64,000 bases of DNA from an uncultured Anaerolineae bacterium (lineage in GTDB: Bacteria; Chloroflexota; Anaerolineae; Aggregatilineales; Phototrophicaceae), in NCBI GenBank assembly GCA_934216615.1, contig CAKQCB010000003.1, positions 434,001-498,000 of the forward strand. Reading direction: 5' to 3'. The notes beneath the pieces are model-generated. The model saw only the letters and a list, made by a program, of their open reading frames with translations, was not told the DNA's origin and did no database searches. The translations under genes and the position numbers were made by a program. Shown in pieces: positions 37,590-47,600 of the stretch; position 1 is the first letter of the stretch; every line of letters starts with the position of its first letter.

Positions 37590-39140
37590 ATGAATTCAAA
37601 CCCGAAAATCGAAAAATTACGCGCCCTTCGTGATCAAAGCCGTGCGGGTGGTGGTGAAGAACGCATCAAACGGCAGCACGAAGCCGGACGTAACACAGCC
37701 CGTGAACGACTTGATATATTGCTTGATCCCGACAGCTTCAGAGAATTAGACCCCTTTGTGACGCATCGCTCGCGAGATTTTGGCCTCGACAAACAAACCT
37801 ATTACGGCGACAGTGTCGTCACAGGTTGGGGCACGATTCACGGGCGGTTGGTGTATGTTTTCTCGCAAGACTTCACCGTCATGGGGGGAAGTTTAAGCGA
37901 AGTTCACGCCCAAAAGATCATCAAAGTGATGGAAATGGCGATGAAAACAGGCGCACCCGTCATCGGCCTGAACGACAGCGGTGGCGCACGTATTCAAGAA
38001 GGGGTCGTAAGCCTTGCAGGGTATGCGGAAATCTTCTTGAATAATACGCTGGCGAGTGGGGTGATCCCCCAAATCAGCGTCATCATGGGGCCGTGTGCGG
38101 GGGGCGCTGTGTACAGCCCTGCCCTCACCGACTTCACCTTCATGGTGAAAGATACCAGCTATATGTTCATCACTGGCCCTGACGTGGTGAAACAAGTGAC
38201 CCATGAAGAAGTCACCTTTGAAGAATTAGGCGGGGCATCCGTCCATGCGACCAAGAGCGGAGCGTGTCACGTCGTTGGCGAAAATGAGACGACGACCTTG
38301 TTACTCGTCCGCGAAATGCTGAGCTATCTTCCTCAAAACAACATGGAAGACCCGCCGTTCATCGCCTCGCGTGACGATTCCCTGCGCAGTGATGCCGAAT
38401 TAGATACGATCATCCCTGACAACCCGAACAAACCTTACGACATCAAAGATGTGATCCATCGCGTTGTTGATGATGGCGTGTTTTATGAAATCCACAGCGA
38501 CTACGCCGCCAACATTGTCGTTGGCTTTGCCCGTCTTGGCGGTCACAGCATCGGCATTGTGGGCAACCAGCCGATGGTCTTAGCAGGTGTGTTAGACATC
38601 AAAGCCAGCGAGAAAGCCGCACGGTTCATCCGTTTCTGCGACAGCTTCAATATTCCGATCATCACATTTGTGGACGTTCCCGGCTACATGCCCGGCACAG
38701 AACAAGAATATAACGGCATCATCACCAGTGGGGCCAAACTGCTCTATGCCTATTGTGAAGCGACTGTGCCTAAGCTCACCGTCACCACACGGAAAGCCTA
38801 CGGCGGTGCATACTGCGTGATGAGCAGTAAACACATTCGCGGTGACTTAAATCTCGCATGGCCGACTGCCGAAATCGCCGTGATGGGGCCTGAAGGCGCG
38901 GTAGAAATTATTCACCGTCGTGAGCTGAAAGAAGCGACCGACAGCGCCAGCTTGAAAACCCAACTTGCGGCAGATTACCGTGAAAAGTTGGCGAATCCGT
39001 ACGTTGCAGCAGAACGTGGGTTTGTTGATGATGTCATCGAACCACGCGAAACCCGCGCTCGTTTGATCAATGGTCTCGAAGTTTTCCAAAACAAGCGTGA
39101 TTCCAACCCGCCCAAGAAACACGGCAACATCCCGCTTTAA
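37590..39140 (+). CDS. acyl-CoA carboxylase carboxyltransferase (propionyl-CoA carboxylase beta type)
   Basis: Transfers the carboxyl group from carboxybiotin to propionyl- or acetyl-CoA. The two crotonase-like halves are seen from [50 protein letters not shown] and, in the second half, [19 protein letters not shown] and [15 protein letters not shown]. The 516-aa length matches PccB. Methylmalonyl-CoA mutase nearby favours propionyl-CoA as substrate. It is followed 47 bases later by biotin carboxylase and then the biotin carrier. The 196-base gap before it holds no gene I can support, but could hold its promoter. Confidence 0.95.
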   Translation: MNSNPKIEKLRALRDQSRAGGGEERIKRQHEAGRNTARERLDILLDPDSFRELDPFVTHRSRDFGLDKQTYYGDSVVTGWGTIHGRLVYVFSQDFTVMGGSLSEVHAQKIIKVMEMAMKTGAPVIGLNDSGGARIQEGVVSLAGYAEIFLNNTLASGVIPQISVIMGPCAGGAVYSPALTDFTFMVKDTSYMFITGPDVVKQVTHEEVTFEELGGASVHATKSGACHVVGENETTTLLLVREMLSYLPQNNMEDPPFIASRDDSLRSDAELDTIIPDNPNKPYDIKDVIHRVVDDGVFYEIHSDYAANIVVGFARLGGHSIGIVGNQPMVLAGVLDIKASEKAARFIRFCDSFNIPIITFVDVPGYMPGTEQEYNGIITSGAKLLYAYCEATVPKLTVTTRKAYGGAYCVMSSKHIRGDLNLAWPTAEIAVMGPEGAVEIIHRRELKEATDSASLKTQLAADYREKLANPYVAAERGFVDDVIEPRETRARLINGLEVFQNKRDSNPPKKHGNIPL

Positions 39141-39187
39141 GACAGTGGTTTTAAAGCATATATTGGCGTAGTACAGGAAAACATTGA

Positions 39188-40720
39188 ATGAATGATATTC
39201 AACCTCCACAGAGGAATATCCAGAAAGTTCTCATCGCCAACCGCGGTGAAATTGCGGTACGGGTGATCCGTGCTTGTCGTGACTTGGGGATTCGTACCGT
39301 CGCCGTCTACTCTGACCCTGACCGTACTGCCTTGCATGTGCGTTATGCGGATGAAGCGTATCACATTGGCCCGCCTGCCCCGCGTGAAAGTTATCTTCGC
39401 ATTGAAAAAATTCTTGAAGTGGCGAAGAAGTCCGGCGCAGATGCGATTCATCCCGGCTACGGCTTTTTGAGCGAACGTGAAGATTTTGCCCAAGCAGTAG
39501 CGGATGAAGGCTTGATCTTCATCGGCCCACCCCCTTCAGCAATCGCCACGATGGGCAATAAAGAAGCCGCCCGCGAAACGGTGAAACGTGCGGGGGTGCC
39601 CGTCATCCCCGGTACAGAACCCGGCCTGCGTGACGATGAGATCATCCATGCTGCCGATAGAATCGGCTTCCCCGTGATGGTCAAGGCCGCCGCTGGTGGC
39701 GGTGGTAAAGGGATGCGCGCCGTTCGTAAGCGCGAAGACCTGCCCGAAGCATTAGCAACCGCCCGCCGTGAAGCAGAAAGCGCCTTCGGTGACGGCACGA
39801 TCTATCTCGAAAAGATGATTGAAGGGGCGCGTCATATCGAGTTTCAGATTTTGGCAGATATGCACGGCAACACGGTCCATCTTGGCGAACGTGAATGTTC
39901 GATTCAGCGTCGGCATCAAAAGTTGGTCGAAGAAGCGCCCAGCACCTTCATGGATACCGAGTTACGGCGCAGTATGGGCGAAATGGCGATCCGCGCCGCC
40001 CAAGCGGTGAATTATGTCAACGCAGGCACGATTGAATGTCTGGTGGATAAAGATAAGAATTACTACTTCATGGAGATGAACACCCGTCTACAGGTAGAAC
40101 ATCCCGTGACGGAACTCATCACCGGCGTCGATCTTGTGAAAGAGCAAATCCGTATTGCGCGTGGCCGTCGCATGGGGCCAACAGAAAACTTGATCGAGCC
40201 GAAAGTCTGGGCGATTGAGTGTCGCATCAACGCGGAAGACCCGTATAACAACTTCATGCCGTCTGTCGGTGACATCTCAACTATGCTCGTTCCTACAGGG
40301 CCGGGCGTGCGCGTCGATAGTGGGGTGTATTCAGGGTTTGAAATCACACCTTATTATGACAGCATGATCGCCAAGTTGATCTGCTGGGGCGACGACCGCG
40401 CCGAAGCGATGCTCCGTATGCGCCGCGCCCTTGAAGAATTTACGATCATGGGCGTGAAACATAACATCCCCTTCCATCAAAACTTGCTGAATAGTTTCAG
40501 TTTCATGGCGGGCAAGATCGATACCAAATTTGTTGAAGAACGCTTCAGCATGAACACCTATGAACAAGCGCCCCAAGAAACGGAACTCGAAACGGCTGCG
40601 ATTGCCGCAACACTCTACGCGCATCGTCGTCGCCAGCTTGCAAGCCAAGTCGTCACCCGTAATGAACGTGATACCAGCAACTGGAAATGGTTGAGCCGTT
40701 GGGAGAGAATTCACCGATGA
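39188..40720 (+). CDS. accC: biotin carboxylase subunit of acyl-CoA carboxylase
   Basis: ATP-grasp enzyme that carboxylates biotin using bicarbonate. The preATP domain opens KVLIANRGEIAVRVIRACRD, then GYGFLSERE, the glycine-rich loop KAAAGGGGKGMR, GERECSIQRRHQKLVEEAPS and the active-site stretch FMEMNTRLQVEHPVTE. At 510 aa it is a free-standing carboxylase with a slightly extended C-terminus (about 60 residues past the usual AccC end). The biotin carrier gene starts inside its stop codon (ATGA), so the two are made together. Substrate choice is set by the carboxyltransferase upstream. Confidence 0.95.
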   Translation: MNDIQPPQRNIQKVLIANRGEIAVRVIRACRDLGIRTVAVYSDPDRTALHVRYADEAYHIGPPAPRESYLRIEKILEVAKKSGADAIHPGYGFLSEREDFAQAVADEGLIFIGPPPSAIATMGNKEAARETVKRAGVPVIPGTEPGLRDDEIIHAADRIGFPVMVKAAAGGGGKGMRAVRKREDLPEALATARREAESAFGDGTIYLEKMIEGARHIEFQILADMHGNTVHLGERECSIQRRHQKLVEEAPSTFMDTELRRSMGEMAIRAAQAVNYVNAGTIECLVDKDKNYYFMEMNTRLQVEHPVTELITGVDLVKEQIRIARGRRMGPTENLIEPKVWAIECRINAEDPYNNFMPSVGDISTMLVPTGPGVRVDSGVYSGFEITPYYDSMIAKLICWGDDRAEAMLRMRRALEEFTIMGVKHNIPFHQNLLNSFSFMAGKIDTKFVEERFSMNTYEQAPQETELETAAIAATLYAHRRRQLASQVVTRNERDTSNWKWLSRWERIHR

Positions 40721-41211
40721 AATATGTCACCGTTCTCAATGACAGACGCTATGAGATCGAAATTCAAAAAGATGGCACTCTGCTCGTCAACGGCGAACAG
40801 CGCGAGGTTGACTTTCTCACGCTCAGCCCTTCGTTATATTCGATCATCATGGACAACCAAGCCTATGAAGTTGTGATCGACGAACAAGACGGCATGACCG
40901 ATGTGCAGTTACGGGGTCACCTCTACCAAACCCAAGTCTTAGATGAACGCGCGCAACTGCTGGCCTTACGGCGTGGGGGGTTAGATACAGACAGCGGTGA
41001 AATTTCGATGAAGTCACCCATGCCCGGCCTGATTGTGTTGATCTCAGTGACTGAGGGGCAAGAAGTCAAAGCGGGGCAAACGATCGTCGTACTGGAGTCG
41101 ATGAAGATGCAGAACGAACTCAAAACCCCGCGCGATGGCATCGTTCAGCGGATTCACGTCAGCACAGGGCAAAGCGTGGAGCAAAACAAACTGCTCATCA
41201 CGATTACCTAG
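40717..41211 (+). CDS. biotin carboxyl carrier protein of acyl-CoA carboxylase
   Basis: The C-terminal biotinyl domain has the attachment motif VVLESMKMQNELKTPRDG, with the biotinylated lysine in MKM; the N-terminal 90 residues form a separate beta-rich domain like those of propionyl-CoA carboxylase carriers. The ATG at 40717 overlaps the carboxylase stop by four bases and has GGGAGAG upstream. It carries the biotin between the carboxylase and the carboxyltransferase. A strong bidirectional terminator follows. Confidence 0.94.
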   Translation: MKYVTVLNDRRYEIEIQKDGTLLVNGEQREVDFLTLSPSLYSIIMDNQAYEVVIDEQDGMTDVQLRGHLYQTQVLDERAQLLALRRGGLDTDSGEISMKSPMPGLIVLISVTEGQEVKAGQTIVVLESMKMQNELKTPRDGIVQRIHVSTGQSVEQNKLLITIT

Positions 41212-41229
41212 TGCCTAAAGTTCAACTCA

Positions 41230-41267
41230 AAAAAAAGGGACTTCTTGATATCGAAGTCCCTTTTTTT
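41230..41267. terminator. bidirectional terminator after the carboxylase genes
   Basis: AAAAAAAGGGACTTC pairs perfectly with GAAGTCCCTTTTTTT around TTGATATC. It serves the plus-strand carboxylase operon and the convergent TPR gene. Confidence 0.95.
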
Positions 41268-41276
41268 ATGACTGAA

Positions 41277-42467
41277 TTAAGTCGTTTTGCGGGGGGGAAT
41301 CTGACGTTGAGGGCGGGTATTCACCTTCATCTGAACTTGTTGCATTCCATCAGCCGTCCATTTATTCTGCGCGATATGGTCACGCAGTTGCTTACGGAAT
41401 TCTGGCATCAACTTCTCGCCTGTAGGGTCGGCGCTGTTGAGTAAATTCTCTGTATTTAAAGCCGCTTCTTTCAACCAAGGCATTTCTTGTACCAGCGGAA
41501 CCAAACGGTTCAACGCGCCTTGAATGTCGCCCCGACGCAGTAACAAATAGGCATACTGCATGCGGAAGAAGGGGCTATCATAATATTCATCTTCGAGTAA
41601 TGCCCAGAACGCCCCTTGTTGGATCGGGTCTTTCAAGGTGGGCGCAACTTGCATAGCAAACACGGGCGAAGGGACTTTGCCCGTCAGCCGATCAAAGTGT
41701 TGAATGAACATCGTGCGGATAGGGTTTGAAGGCGGAACTTTGGGCTTTTCAACCTGTTTCACCAACTTGGCATATATCTCGTTGGCGGCTTTAGGCTTGC
41801 CACTCAAAGTGAGCGCGTCGGCATATAACGCTTGCAGACTGTTATTTTCAGGGTCGGCTTGGGTGGCCTTTTCTGCCCAGTCCAGCGCATCTTTGTTTTG
41901 ACCTAAAGCCAACAAGGTACGCGCAATCGCCCCGCAGTAGGTTGGATATTCCGCATGTCCTTCAGGGGGCATGGGTTTACCGTTAAGTTGTTCCACAGCA
42001 TGATGCGGGCGACGCATCGCCGTTAAAATATTCGCCTTATGCCATGGGGTAATTTTATCTTCAAGGGTATTCAACATCATATTGTACAGGTAACGACGAC
42101 GATCCCATGATGTTTTGAGGTTTGACCAATTATGCGCCCATTCTTCCACAGCCTTGCTCGGCGCGATGGGTTCTTTGGTTTCGGGGTTCACCAAGTCAAA
42201 TTTAAAGTCTTTTAAGCCGGCAATCACCCCAAACTTACGCACCATTTGAGGGAACATTTCGTCAAATTGTGCGGCGATTTCTGGAGCGAGTGGAGGGAGA
42301 GGCGCTAGAGGTAAATCTTCTTCGTCATCCTCATCAAAGTCTTCGTCTTCTTCAATTTCATCGACGGCTTCAACAACGTCATCTTGGGGTTTCAGTTCTT
42401 CATCGTTGGGAACGAGAAATCCGTTTTCCCCGTTTTCGCCATCTTCATTTTTCTTGCTGTAGTGCAT
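41277..42467 (-). CDS. TPR-repeat protein with acidic N-terminus
   Basis: About 396 aa. The first 70 residues are strongly acidic (VDEIEEDEDFDEDDEEDLPL). They are followed by tetratricopeptide-like helices, clearest at NKDALDWAEKATQADPENNS, LQALYADALTLSGKPKAAN and YAYLLLRRGDIQGALNRLVP. There is no signal peptide or membrane segment, so it is probably a cytoplasmic scaffold. I use the ATG at 42467, eight bases after GGAG; the longer frame upstream is unlikely. It is the only gene between the carboxylase terminator and the LacI-type gene. The function is not known. Confidence 0.75.
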   Translation of the reverse strand: MHYSKKNEDGENGENGFLVPNDEELKPQDDVVEAVDEIEEDEDFDEDDEEDLPLAPLPPLAPEIAAQFDEMFPQMVRKFGVIAGLKDFKFDLVNPETKEPIAPSKAVEEWAHNWSNLKTSWDRRRYLYNMMLNTLEDKITPWHKANILTAMRRPHHAVEQLNGKPMPPEGHAEYPTYCGAIARTLLALGQNKDALDWAEKATQADPENNSLQALYADALTLSGKPKAANEIYAKLVKQVEKPKVPPSNPIRTMFIQHFDRLTGKVPSPVFAMQVAPTLKDPIQQGAFWALLEDEYYDSPFFRMQYAYLLLRRGDIQGALNRLVPLVQEMPWLKEAALNTENLLNSADPTGEKLMPEFRKQLRDHIAQNKWTADGMQQVQMKVNTRPQRQIPPRKTT

Positions 42468-42560
42468 GAGACAGGCTCCTGCGAATAAGTCAAATTGCTT
42501 CCAGCATACTACTGGAAAACGAACCATTTTTCGACTGTGAAGTTTAACATGGAATCGCGT

Positions 42561-43580
42561 TTAACGCGCGGGGGGTGCTGTGGAGGATCGGATAATCAAT
42601 TCAACAGGAAGCACAATTTCGGTTTCTTGAACGGGTTCCCCCATAATCTGTTTGATCAAAACTTCGGCGGCACGTTTCCCTAATAAGTAAGGGTCTTGAA
42701 CGACCACCGTGAAAAAGCGATCACTGATCATGTCATACGGAAGTTCATCAAAACTGACAATCGAAACATCTTTGGGAACTTGTAAATTTCTTTCCATCAA
42801 CGCCCGCATAATCCCCATCGCGATGAAATTGTTGGCCGCGAAAAATGCAGTGGGGATTTCATCCAGCTTTGCAAGTAGATCATTTGTGGCGGTGTACCCG
42901 CTGATCTGGGTGTAACTGGCATAGCAGATCAGCTTAGGGTCAAGCGGGATGCGATATTCTTGCAACGCTTTTTTGTAGCCTTCCACCCGTTGCCAACTGG
43001 TCGAAATTGAGTCTAACCCACTGATCACAGCGATACGACGATGCCCGAGTTCGATCAAATGTTGGGTGAGTAAATACCCCCCATGCACACTATCACTGCG
43101 CACAATCGGCACTTGCAGGTCGGGCAAGGAACGGTCGATCATCACCAATGGCACATGGTTTTGAATCATCCCTTTGATGGCGGTGCTGTCTTGGCTGGTG
43201 GGAATCAAGAGAAAGCCATCCATTTGGCGCTGCATCAGCAAGCGAACGTACTGCTCAAATTTCTGAGCATCTTCATCGGTGTTGCACAAAATGACATTCA
43301 AGCCATATTCACTGCACGTATCTTCTACGCCACGCGTCACCGTTGTCCAAAATGGATTGGTGATGTCGGAAACCATCAGCGCGATCATATCCGTCCGTTG
43401 AAAGCGTAGACTTTGTGACAGCGTATTGGGGATATAGTTCAATTCAGCGATGGCGATTTCCACCCGTTCGCGGGTATCCGCGCTGATATAACCCGAGTTG
43501 TTAATCACGCGCGATACAGTGATCGGGGCAACATTAGCCAGTTTAGCAACATCGCGAATCGTTGACCGTCGAGCTTTCAT
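42561..43580 (-). CDS. LacI-family transcriptional regulator
   Basis: The helix-turn-helix at the N-terminus reads TIRDVAKLANVAPITVSRVI, and the hinge helix is near YIPNTLSQSLR. A periplasmic-binding-protein-like effector domain follows (MIALMVSDITNPFWTTV, SIVSFDELPYDM). The 339-aa length is normal. It is the last gene of the sugar ABC operon and probably represses it, binding the palindrome at 47461-47478. A hairpin separates it from the binding-protein gene. The effector sugar is unknown. Confidence 0.93.
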   Translation of the reverse strand: MKARRSTIRDVAKLANVAPITVSRVINNSGYISADTRERVEIAIAELNYIPNTLSQSLRFQRTDMIALMVSDITNPFWTTVTRGVEDTCSEYGLNVILCNTDEDAQKFEQYVRLLMQRQMDGFLLIPTSQDSTAIKGMIQNHVPLVMIDRSLPDLQVPIVRSDSVHGGYLLTQHLIELGHRRIAVISGLDSISTSWQRVEGYKKALQEYRIPLDPKLICYASYTQISGYTATNDLLAKLDEIPTAFFAANNFIAMGIMRALMERNLQVPKDVSIVSFDELPYDMISDRFFTVVVQDPYLLGKRAAEVLIKQIMGEPVQETEIVLPVELIIRSSTAPPAR

Positions 43581-43641
43581 AAGATCACTTCTAAAACTAT
43601 GTAGGATAAACTGTGCATGATGGGCAAGGCCGATACCTTTA

Positions 43642-43678
43642 CCTGCTCCCCCCTTTCATAGCGAAAAGGGGGAACAGG
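43642..43678 (-). other. GC-rich intercistronic hairpin between the sugar-binding protein and LacI genes
   Basis: CCTG-C-TCCCCCCTTT pairs with AAAGGGGGA-ACAGG around a short loop. It lies just after the binding-protein stop on the minus strand. No long T-run follows. Such a hairpin often protects the abundant binding-protein mRNA or lowers expression of the next gene. Confidence 0.6.
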
Positions 43679-43689
43679 CGAAAAGAGGA

Positions 43690-44733
43690 TTATTCGTACA
43701 ACACGGCGGCAATTTCTTCGTCGTCGATATTGCTTGCGTCGTAGTAGTAGAAACCGGTATCGATAGTTTCAGGTAATTCTTCACCACGTAACGCCATCAC
43801 GGCCGCTTCAACGGCATAGTAACCAATGCCGATGGGGTTTTGGGTGATCGCGCCTGTTTCCAAGCCATTGCGAATTGCTTCCAATTGTAATGTGCCGGAA
43901 TCGTAACCGATGACGACCAATTCCCCTGCCATGTCGAGTTCGCTCACAGCATTCAAAACGCCAATAGCAGACCCTTCGTTCGCGCCAAAGAAGCCATCCA
44001 ATTCAGGGTTGGCTAAAATGATGCTACGGGCAAGGTCGGTCGAACGCAGGTGGTCACCACCACCGTATTGAATATCGACGATTTCAATATCGGGGTAAGC
44101 TTCTTCCATACGGTCAACGAACCCTGCAACGCGGTCAATCCCTGTACGGCTGGTTTGATCGTGTGCGATCACAGCAACTTGGCCTGAACCGCCGATGAGT
44201 TCGGCCATGCGGTCTGCGGCTTCAGCAGCAGCGGCGATATTGTCGGTTGTCGCGGTGGTCACAGGAATATCACTATCCACGCCAGAGTCAAAGCCAACGA
44301 CGGGGATACCATCTTCATCTGCTTGTTCTAATAAGGGGATGGCCGCTTGGCTGTCCAACGCCGCAAAAGCGATAGCCGCAGGGTTGCGGTCTAACGCGGC
44401 TTGCAACATATCCAATTGACGGTCAACTTGGGATTCACTTTCTGGCCCTTCAAAGGTGATTTCAACCCCACAGTCTTCAGCGGCTTGTTCTGCGCCCAAA
44501 CGGACTGCTTGCCAGAATTGATGTTGGAAACCTTTTGAAATCACGGGGATAAAAATGCCAGCAGCAAGGTTTTCGTCGCGAATTTCTTCGGTGCAATAGG
44601 GTTCGGGTTCAGGTTCGGGGGTTGCTTCGGCGGTCGCTTCTGCGGTTGTGTCTTGGGCAACCACTGCTCCCATGCTGATGGAAAACAATGCAAGTAATGC
44701 AAATAGAATAGAAAACCGTTTTGTTGTATTCAT
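43690..44733 (-). CDS. sugar ABC transporter substrate-binding protein (RbsB-like)
   Basis: Periplasmic-binding protein type 1 fold. The signal peptide (MNTTKRFSILFALLALFSIS to AVVAQ) has no lipobox cysteine. A Glu/Pro/Thr linker follows (AEATPEPEPEP), then the ligand domain with IFIPVISKGFQHQFWQAV, GIPVVGFDSGVDSDIPVTT and GELVVIGYDSGTLQLEAI. The pattern is that of ribose/galactose/xylose binding proteins. The ATG at 44733 begins the signal peptide and has GGGAG upstream, so the longer frame is discarded. It works with the permease and ATPase encoded just upstream in the operon. Confidence 0.93.
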   Translation of the reverse strand: MNTTKRFSILFALLALFSISMGAVVAQDTTAEATAEATPEPEPEPYCTEEIRDENLAAGIFIPVISKGFQHQFWQAVRLGAEQAAEDCGVEITFEGPESESQVDRQLDMLQAALDRNPAAIAFAALDSQAAIPLLEQADEDGIPVVGFDSGVDSDIPVTTATTDNIAAAAEAADRMAELIGGSGQVAVIAHDQTSRTGIDRVAGFVDRMEEAYPDIEIVDIQYGGGDHLRSTDLARSIILANPELDGFFGANEGSAIGVLNAVSELDMAGELVVIGYDSGTLQLEAIRNGLETGAITQNPIGIGYYAVEAAVMALRGEELPETIDTGFYYYDASNIDDEEIAAVLYE

Positions 44734-44836
44734 GATCGAATTTACTCCCAAAATATCTACGTAAGCATTATTTAAATACACCCGTAAAGTTACTGGAATT
44801 GTGACCCCTTTCTATCTCATATCCTCTACGTTTGTT

Positions 44837-45853
44837 TTATGAACGGCGACGAATCATGTCAAAGTAAACAGCGACAATAATGATGCAGCCCGTAATCACG
44901 ATCTGCCATTCTTGCGGCACCGACATAATTCGTAAACCGTTGGTCAAAACACTGATGACAAATGCACCAATGATAGTCCCTACAATTGAGCCTTCCCCCC
45001 CACTGAGGGAAGTTCCCCCAATCACCACCGCCGCGATTGCGTCCAGCTCATAGCCTTGCCCTAAAGACGGCTGTGCAGAGTTCACACGCGCAGACATCAC
45101 CACCCCACCTAAACCTGCTAACAGTCCTGAGACGGTATAGACCAAAATTTTCCAGCGGTCTACATTGACGCCTGAAAGCCGTGTTGCTTCTTCATTACTG
45201 CCGATGGCGAAGGTATAACGTCCCAACGTGGTTTTAAATAAGATGAAACTGGAGACAATCCCCGCCGCAAACATGATCAAAACGGCGTTGGGAATATTGA
45301 AACCGGGGATGAGGTTCCCTAAAATCGAGCCTGTCGCAATCGCCTGAAAACCTTCCACCGACGTGAAATAGATCGGCGCTAATTCGGCGATGATGAGGGA
45401 CAGTCCTTTGGCGATATACATCATGCCCAACGTGGCGACAAACGGCGGTACTTTCATCTTGGCGATGACAAACCCATTAATCAACCCTGCGAGTCCCCCC
45501 GCCAGCACCCCGCCGAGGATGCCGATCTCAACAGGCCAGCCCCAATCGGTGATGAAAACGCCCATCATTACGGCGGCAAAAGTCATCACCGTACCGATGG
45601 AGAGGTCAATCCCCCCCGTGATGATCACGAACGTGACGCCTAACGCAAGGATGCCGTTGACCGCAGTCGCCAGAAAAATACCAGAAATGTTTCTGAACTG
45701 AAGGAAGTTTTCCGAGCCGAGCGAAAACCCGATAATCAAAATGATGAGGGCGGCGAACGCCAAGACGCGCTGTGTGGCTTCATGCTGAAGCACGCGTTTA
45801 AGCCGTGCGGTTCTGGGTTTGTACTGTGGTGAGACAGAAGTTGACGCTGTCAT
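44837..45853 (-). CDS. sugar ABC transporter permease (RbsC-like)
   Basis: This is a 338-aa inner-membrane protein with about nine or ten hydrophobic helices of the BPD_transp_2 family. Recognisable stretches are NISGIFLATAVNGILALGVT, FVIITGGIDLSIGTVMTFAA and the EAA-like region LGRYTFAIGSNEEATRLSGV, with AIAAVVIGGTSLSGGEGSI near the end. This is the RbsC/XylH type. It is 31 bases downstream of the ATPase gene and 103 bases upstream of the binding-protein gene. Confidence 0.94.
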   Translation of the reverse strand: MTASTSVSPQYKPRTARLKRVLQHEATQRVLAFAALIILIIGFSLGSENFLQFRNISGIFLATAVNGILALGVTFVIITGGIDLSIGTVMTFAAVMMGVFITDWGWPVEIGILGGVLAGGLAGLINGFVIAKMKVPPFVATLGMMYIAKGLSLIIAELAPIYFTSVEGFQAIATGSILGNLIPGFNIPNAVLIMFAAGIVSSFILFKTTLGRYTFAIGSNEEATRLSGVNVDRWKILVYTVSGLLAGLGGVVMSARVNSAQPSLGQGYELDAIAAVVIGGTSLSGGEGSIVGTIIGAFVISVLTNGLRIMSVPQEWQIVITGCIIIVAVYFDMIRRRS

Positions 45854-45884
45854 AACTATTAGCCTTCTTTAAAATAAAATCGTA

Positions 45885-47399
45885 TTAACCGTGAGCAATC
45901 GCTGTCTCACGTTGCGTTGCTAAAGTAATAATTTTTTCTTGCGTTGCTTCTTCACTCGAAAGCTCACCTGTGATGCGCCCTTCGCACATCACCAAAATAC
46001 GATGGCTCATGCGCAAAATTTCGGGAAGTTCTGACGAAATCATGATGATTGATTTGCCTTGTCGCGCAAGCTCATTCAATAGCTTATAAATTTCGCTCTT
46101 TGCCCCCACATCAATGCCGCGTGTCGGTTCGTCAAAGATCAAAATATCGCTGTCTGCGACCAGCCACTTGGCGATGACAACCTTTTGCTGGTTGCCCCCC
46201 GACAGATTGCGCACACGTTGTTTTACAGAAGGGGTCTTGACCGCTAAGGTCGTTGAGTAGGATTGTGCGGCGTTATGGATGCGACGCTCATTCAAAATAC
46301 CAAAAAATTTCGCGAACTGACGCAGTGAGGCGATGACGATATTTGTCGAAACATCCATCCCCGTAATTAAGCCGTAACGCTTGCGGTCTTCAGAGAGATA
46401 ACCGATACCATTTTTGACCGCTTCTTTAGGCGACTTAATCCTGACAGAACGCCCATGCACCTGCATCGAAATCGAATCCACAGGGTCAGCGCCGATGATG
46501 GCGCGCGCAACTTCAGTGCGCCCTGCGCCCATCAAGCCAGCGATCCCTAAAATTTCACCGCGCTTTAAATTGAAATTGACATCTTTAAGAAGATTTCCGC
46601 GTCGCAGCCCTTTCACCTCCAAAACAATTTCATTTGAGGAGTTTTCAGGCAGTTCTGGCGCTGAATCGTAAATGGTACGCCCCACCATCATGCTGATGAT
46701 TTGGTCGATGCTCACCTCTGCCGTCGGGTTCGTCGCTACAAATTGACCGTCGCGCATCACCGTCACACGGTCAGAAATTTGTTTTAATTCCTCCATGCGA
46801 TGGCTGATATAAACGATGCCCACCCCATTACTGCGTAACTGCTGAATGACCGCGAACAATTCTTCAATTTCGCTCTCGGTCAAGGTGGCGGTGGGTTCAT
46901 CCATAATCAACACGTCAGAGTGATAAGAGAGCGCTTTGGCAATCTCCACCATTTGCTGACGCGCCACGCTCAAACGGTTCACCCGCCCACGCGGGTCAAT
47001 GTCTAATTTGAGGTGGTTCAAAATTTCTGATGCTTGTTGGTTGATGCGTTTTTCGTCGAGAAGAAAGGGGATTTTTGAGCGCGGTTCATGCCCCACAAAG
47101 ATGTTTTGCGCCACCGTCAAATGTGGTAGCAAGTTCAGTTCTTGATGGATCATGGTGATGCCCAATTCACGGGCGGCGCGGGGATTACGAATTTCTACAG
47201 CGCGATCTTTATACAGGATCGTCCCCTCATCAGGCGTATACACTCCCGCAAGAATTTTCATGAGGGTCGATTTTCCCGCGCCGTTTTCACCCACCAGCGC
47301 GTGAACTTCGCCTGCTTTTAAATTGAATTGTGCATCCAAAAGCGCATGGACACCGGGAAATGACTTCCCAATGCCCTGCATATCTACCAGAAAAGACAT
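45885..47399 (-). CDS. sugar ABC transporter ATPase with two ABC domains (RbsA/XylG-like)
   Basis: A 504-aa fused double ATPase. Domain 1 has Walker [10 protein letters not shown], signature [16 protein letters not shown] and Walker [12 protein letters not shown]. Domain 2 has the weaker GLMGAGRTE instead of Walker A, signature [15 protein letters not shown] and Walker [13 protein letters not shown]. The altered second Walker A is usual in this family. It is the first gene of the operon ATPase-permease-binding protein-LacI, an order different from E. coli rbs. The promoter and operator lie 60-113 bases upstream. Confidence 0.95.
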   Translation of the reverse strand: MSFLVDMQGIGKSFPGVHALLDAQFNLKAGEVHALVGENGAGKSTLMKILAGVYTPDEGTILYKDRAVEIRNPRAARELGITMIHQELNLLPHLTVAQNIFVGHEPRSKIPFLLDEKRINQQASEILNHLKLDIDPRGRVNRLSVARQQMVEIAKALSYHSDVLIMDEPTATLTESEIEELFAVIQQLRSNGVGIVYISHRMEELKQISDRVTVMRDGQFVATNPTAEVSIDQIISMMVGRTIYDSAPELPENSSNEIVLEVKGLRRGNLLKDVNFNLKRGEILGIAGLMGAGRTEVARAIIGADPVDSISMQVHGRSVRIKSPKEAVKNGIGYLSEDRKRYGLITGMDVSTNIVIASLRQFAKFFGILNERRIHNAAQSYSTTLAVKTPSVKQRVRNLSGGNQQKVVIAKWLVADSDILIFDEPTRGIDVGAKSEIYKLLNELARQGKSIIMISSELPEILRMSHRILVMCEGRITGELSSEEATQEKIITLATQRETAIAHG

Positions 47400-47460
47400 T
47401 TTAAAACCCAGTTTTGTAAAATGATTTAATTTTTTAACGAATTCTGTTTTGATCTATTGA

Positions 47461-47478
47461 TATGGTACGCATACCATA
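47461..47478. promoter_or_regulatory. palindromic operator of the sugar ABC operon
   Basis: TATGGTA-CGCA-TACCATA has seven-base arms and a four-base centre. It sits at the predicted transcription start of the minus-strand operon promoter, 62 bases before the ATPase ATG. The LacI-family gene at the end of this operon is the natural candidate binder. Confidence 0.75.
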
Positions 47479-47483
47479 GTGGA

Positions 47484-47512
47484 AAATTAACACGAATACA
47501 AAATGTTGTCAA
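47484..47512 (-). promoter_or_regulatory. sigma70-type promoter of the sugar ABC operon
   Basis: On the minus strand TTGACA (47512-47507), a 17-base spacer and TAATTT (47489-47484) form a good promoter. Transcription would start about seven bases further on, inside the palindrome. Confidence 0.75.
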
Positions 47513-47548
47513 CCAAGTTCTCATATCAAAAATGCAACTTCAGGCAAC

Positions 47549-47577
47549 AAAAAACACACTGGATCAGTGTGTTTTTT
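47549..47577. terminator. terminator downstream of the HMA gene
   Basis: AAAAAACACACTG and CAGTGTGTTTTTT form a 13-bp stem with loop GAT. It follows the minus-strand HMA gene by 23 bases and insulates it from the sugar operon promoter. Confidence 0.93.
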
Positions 47578-47600
47578 ATTCAGTGATTCAAAGGTGATTG

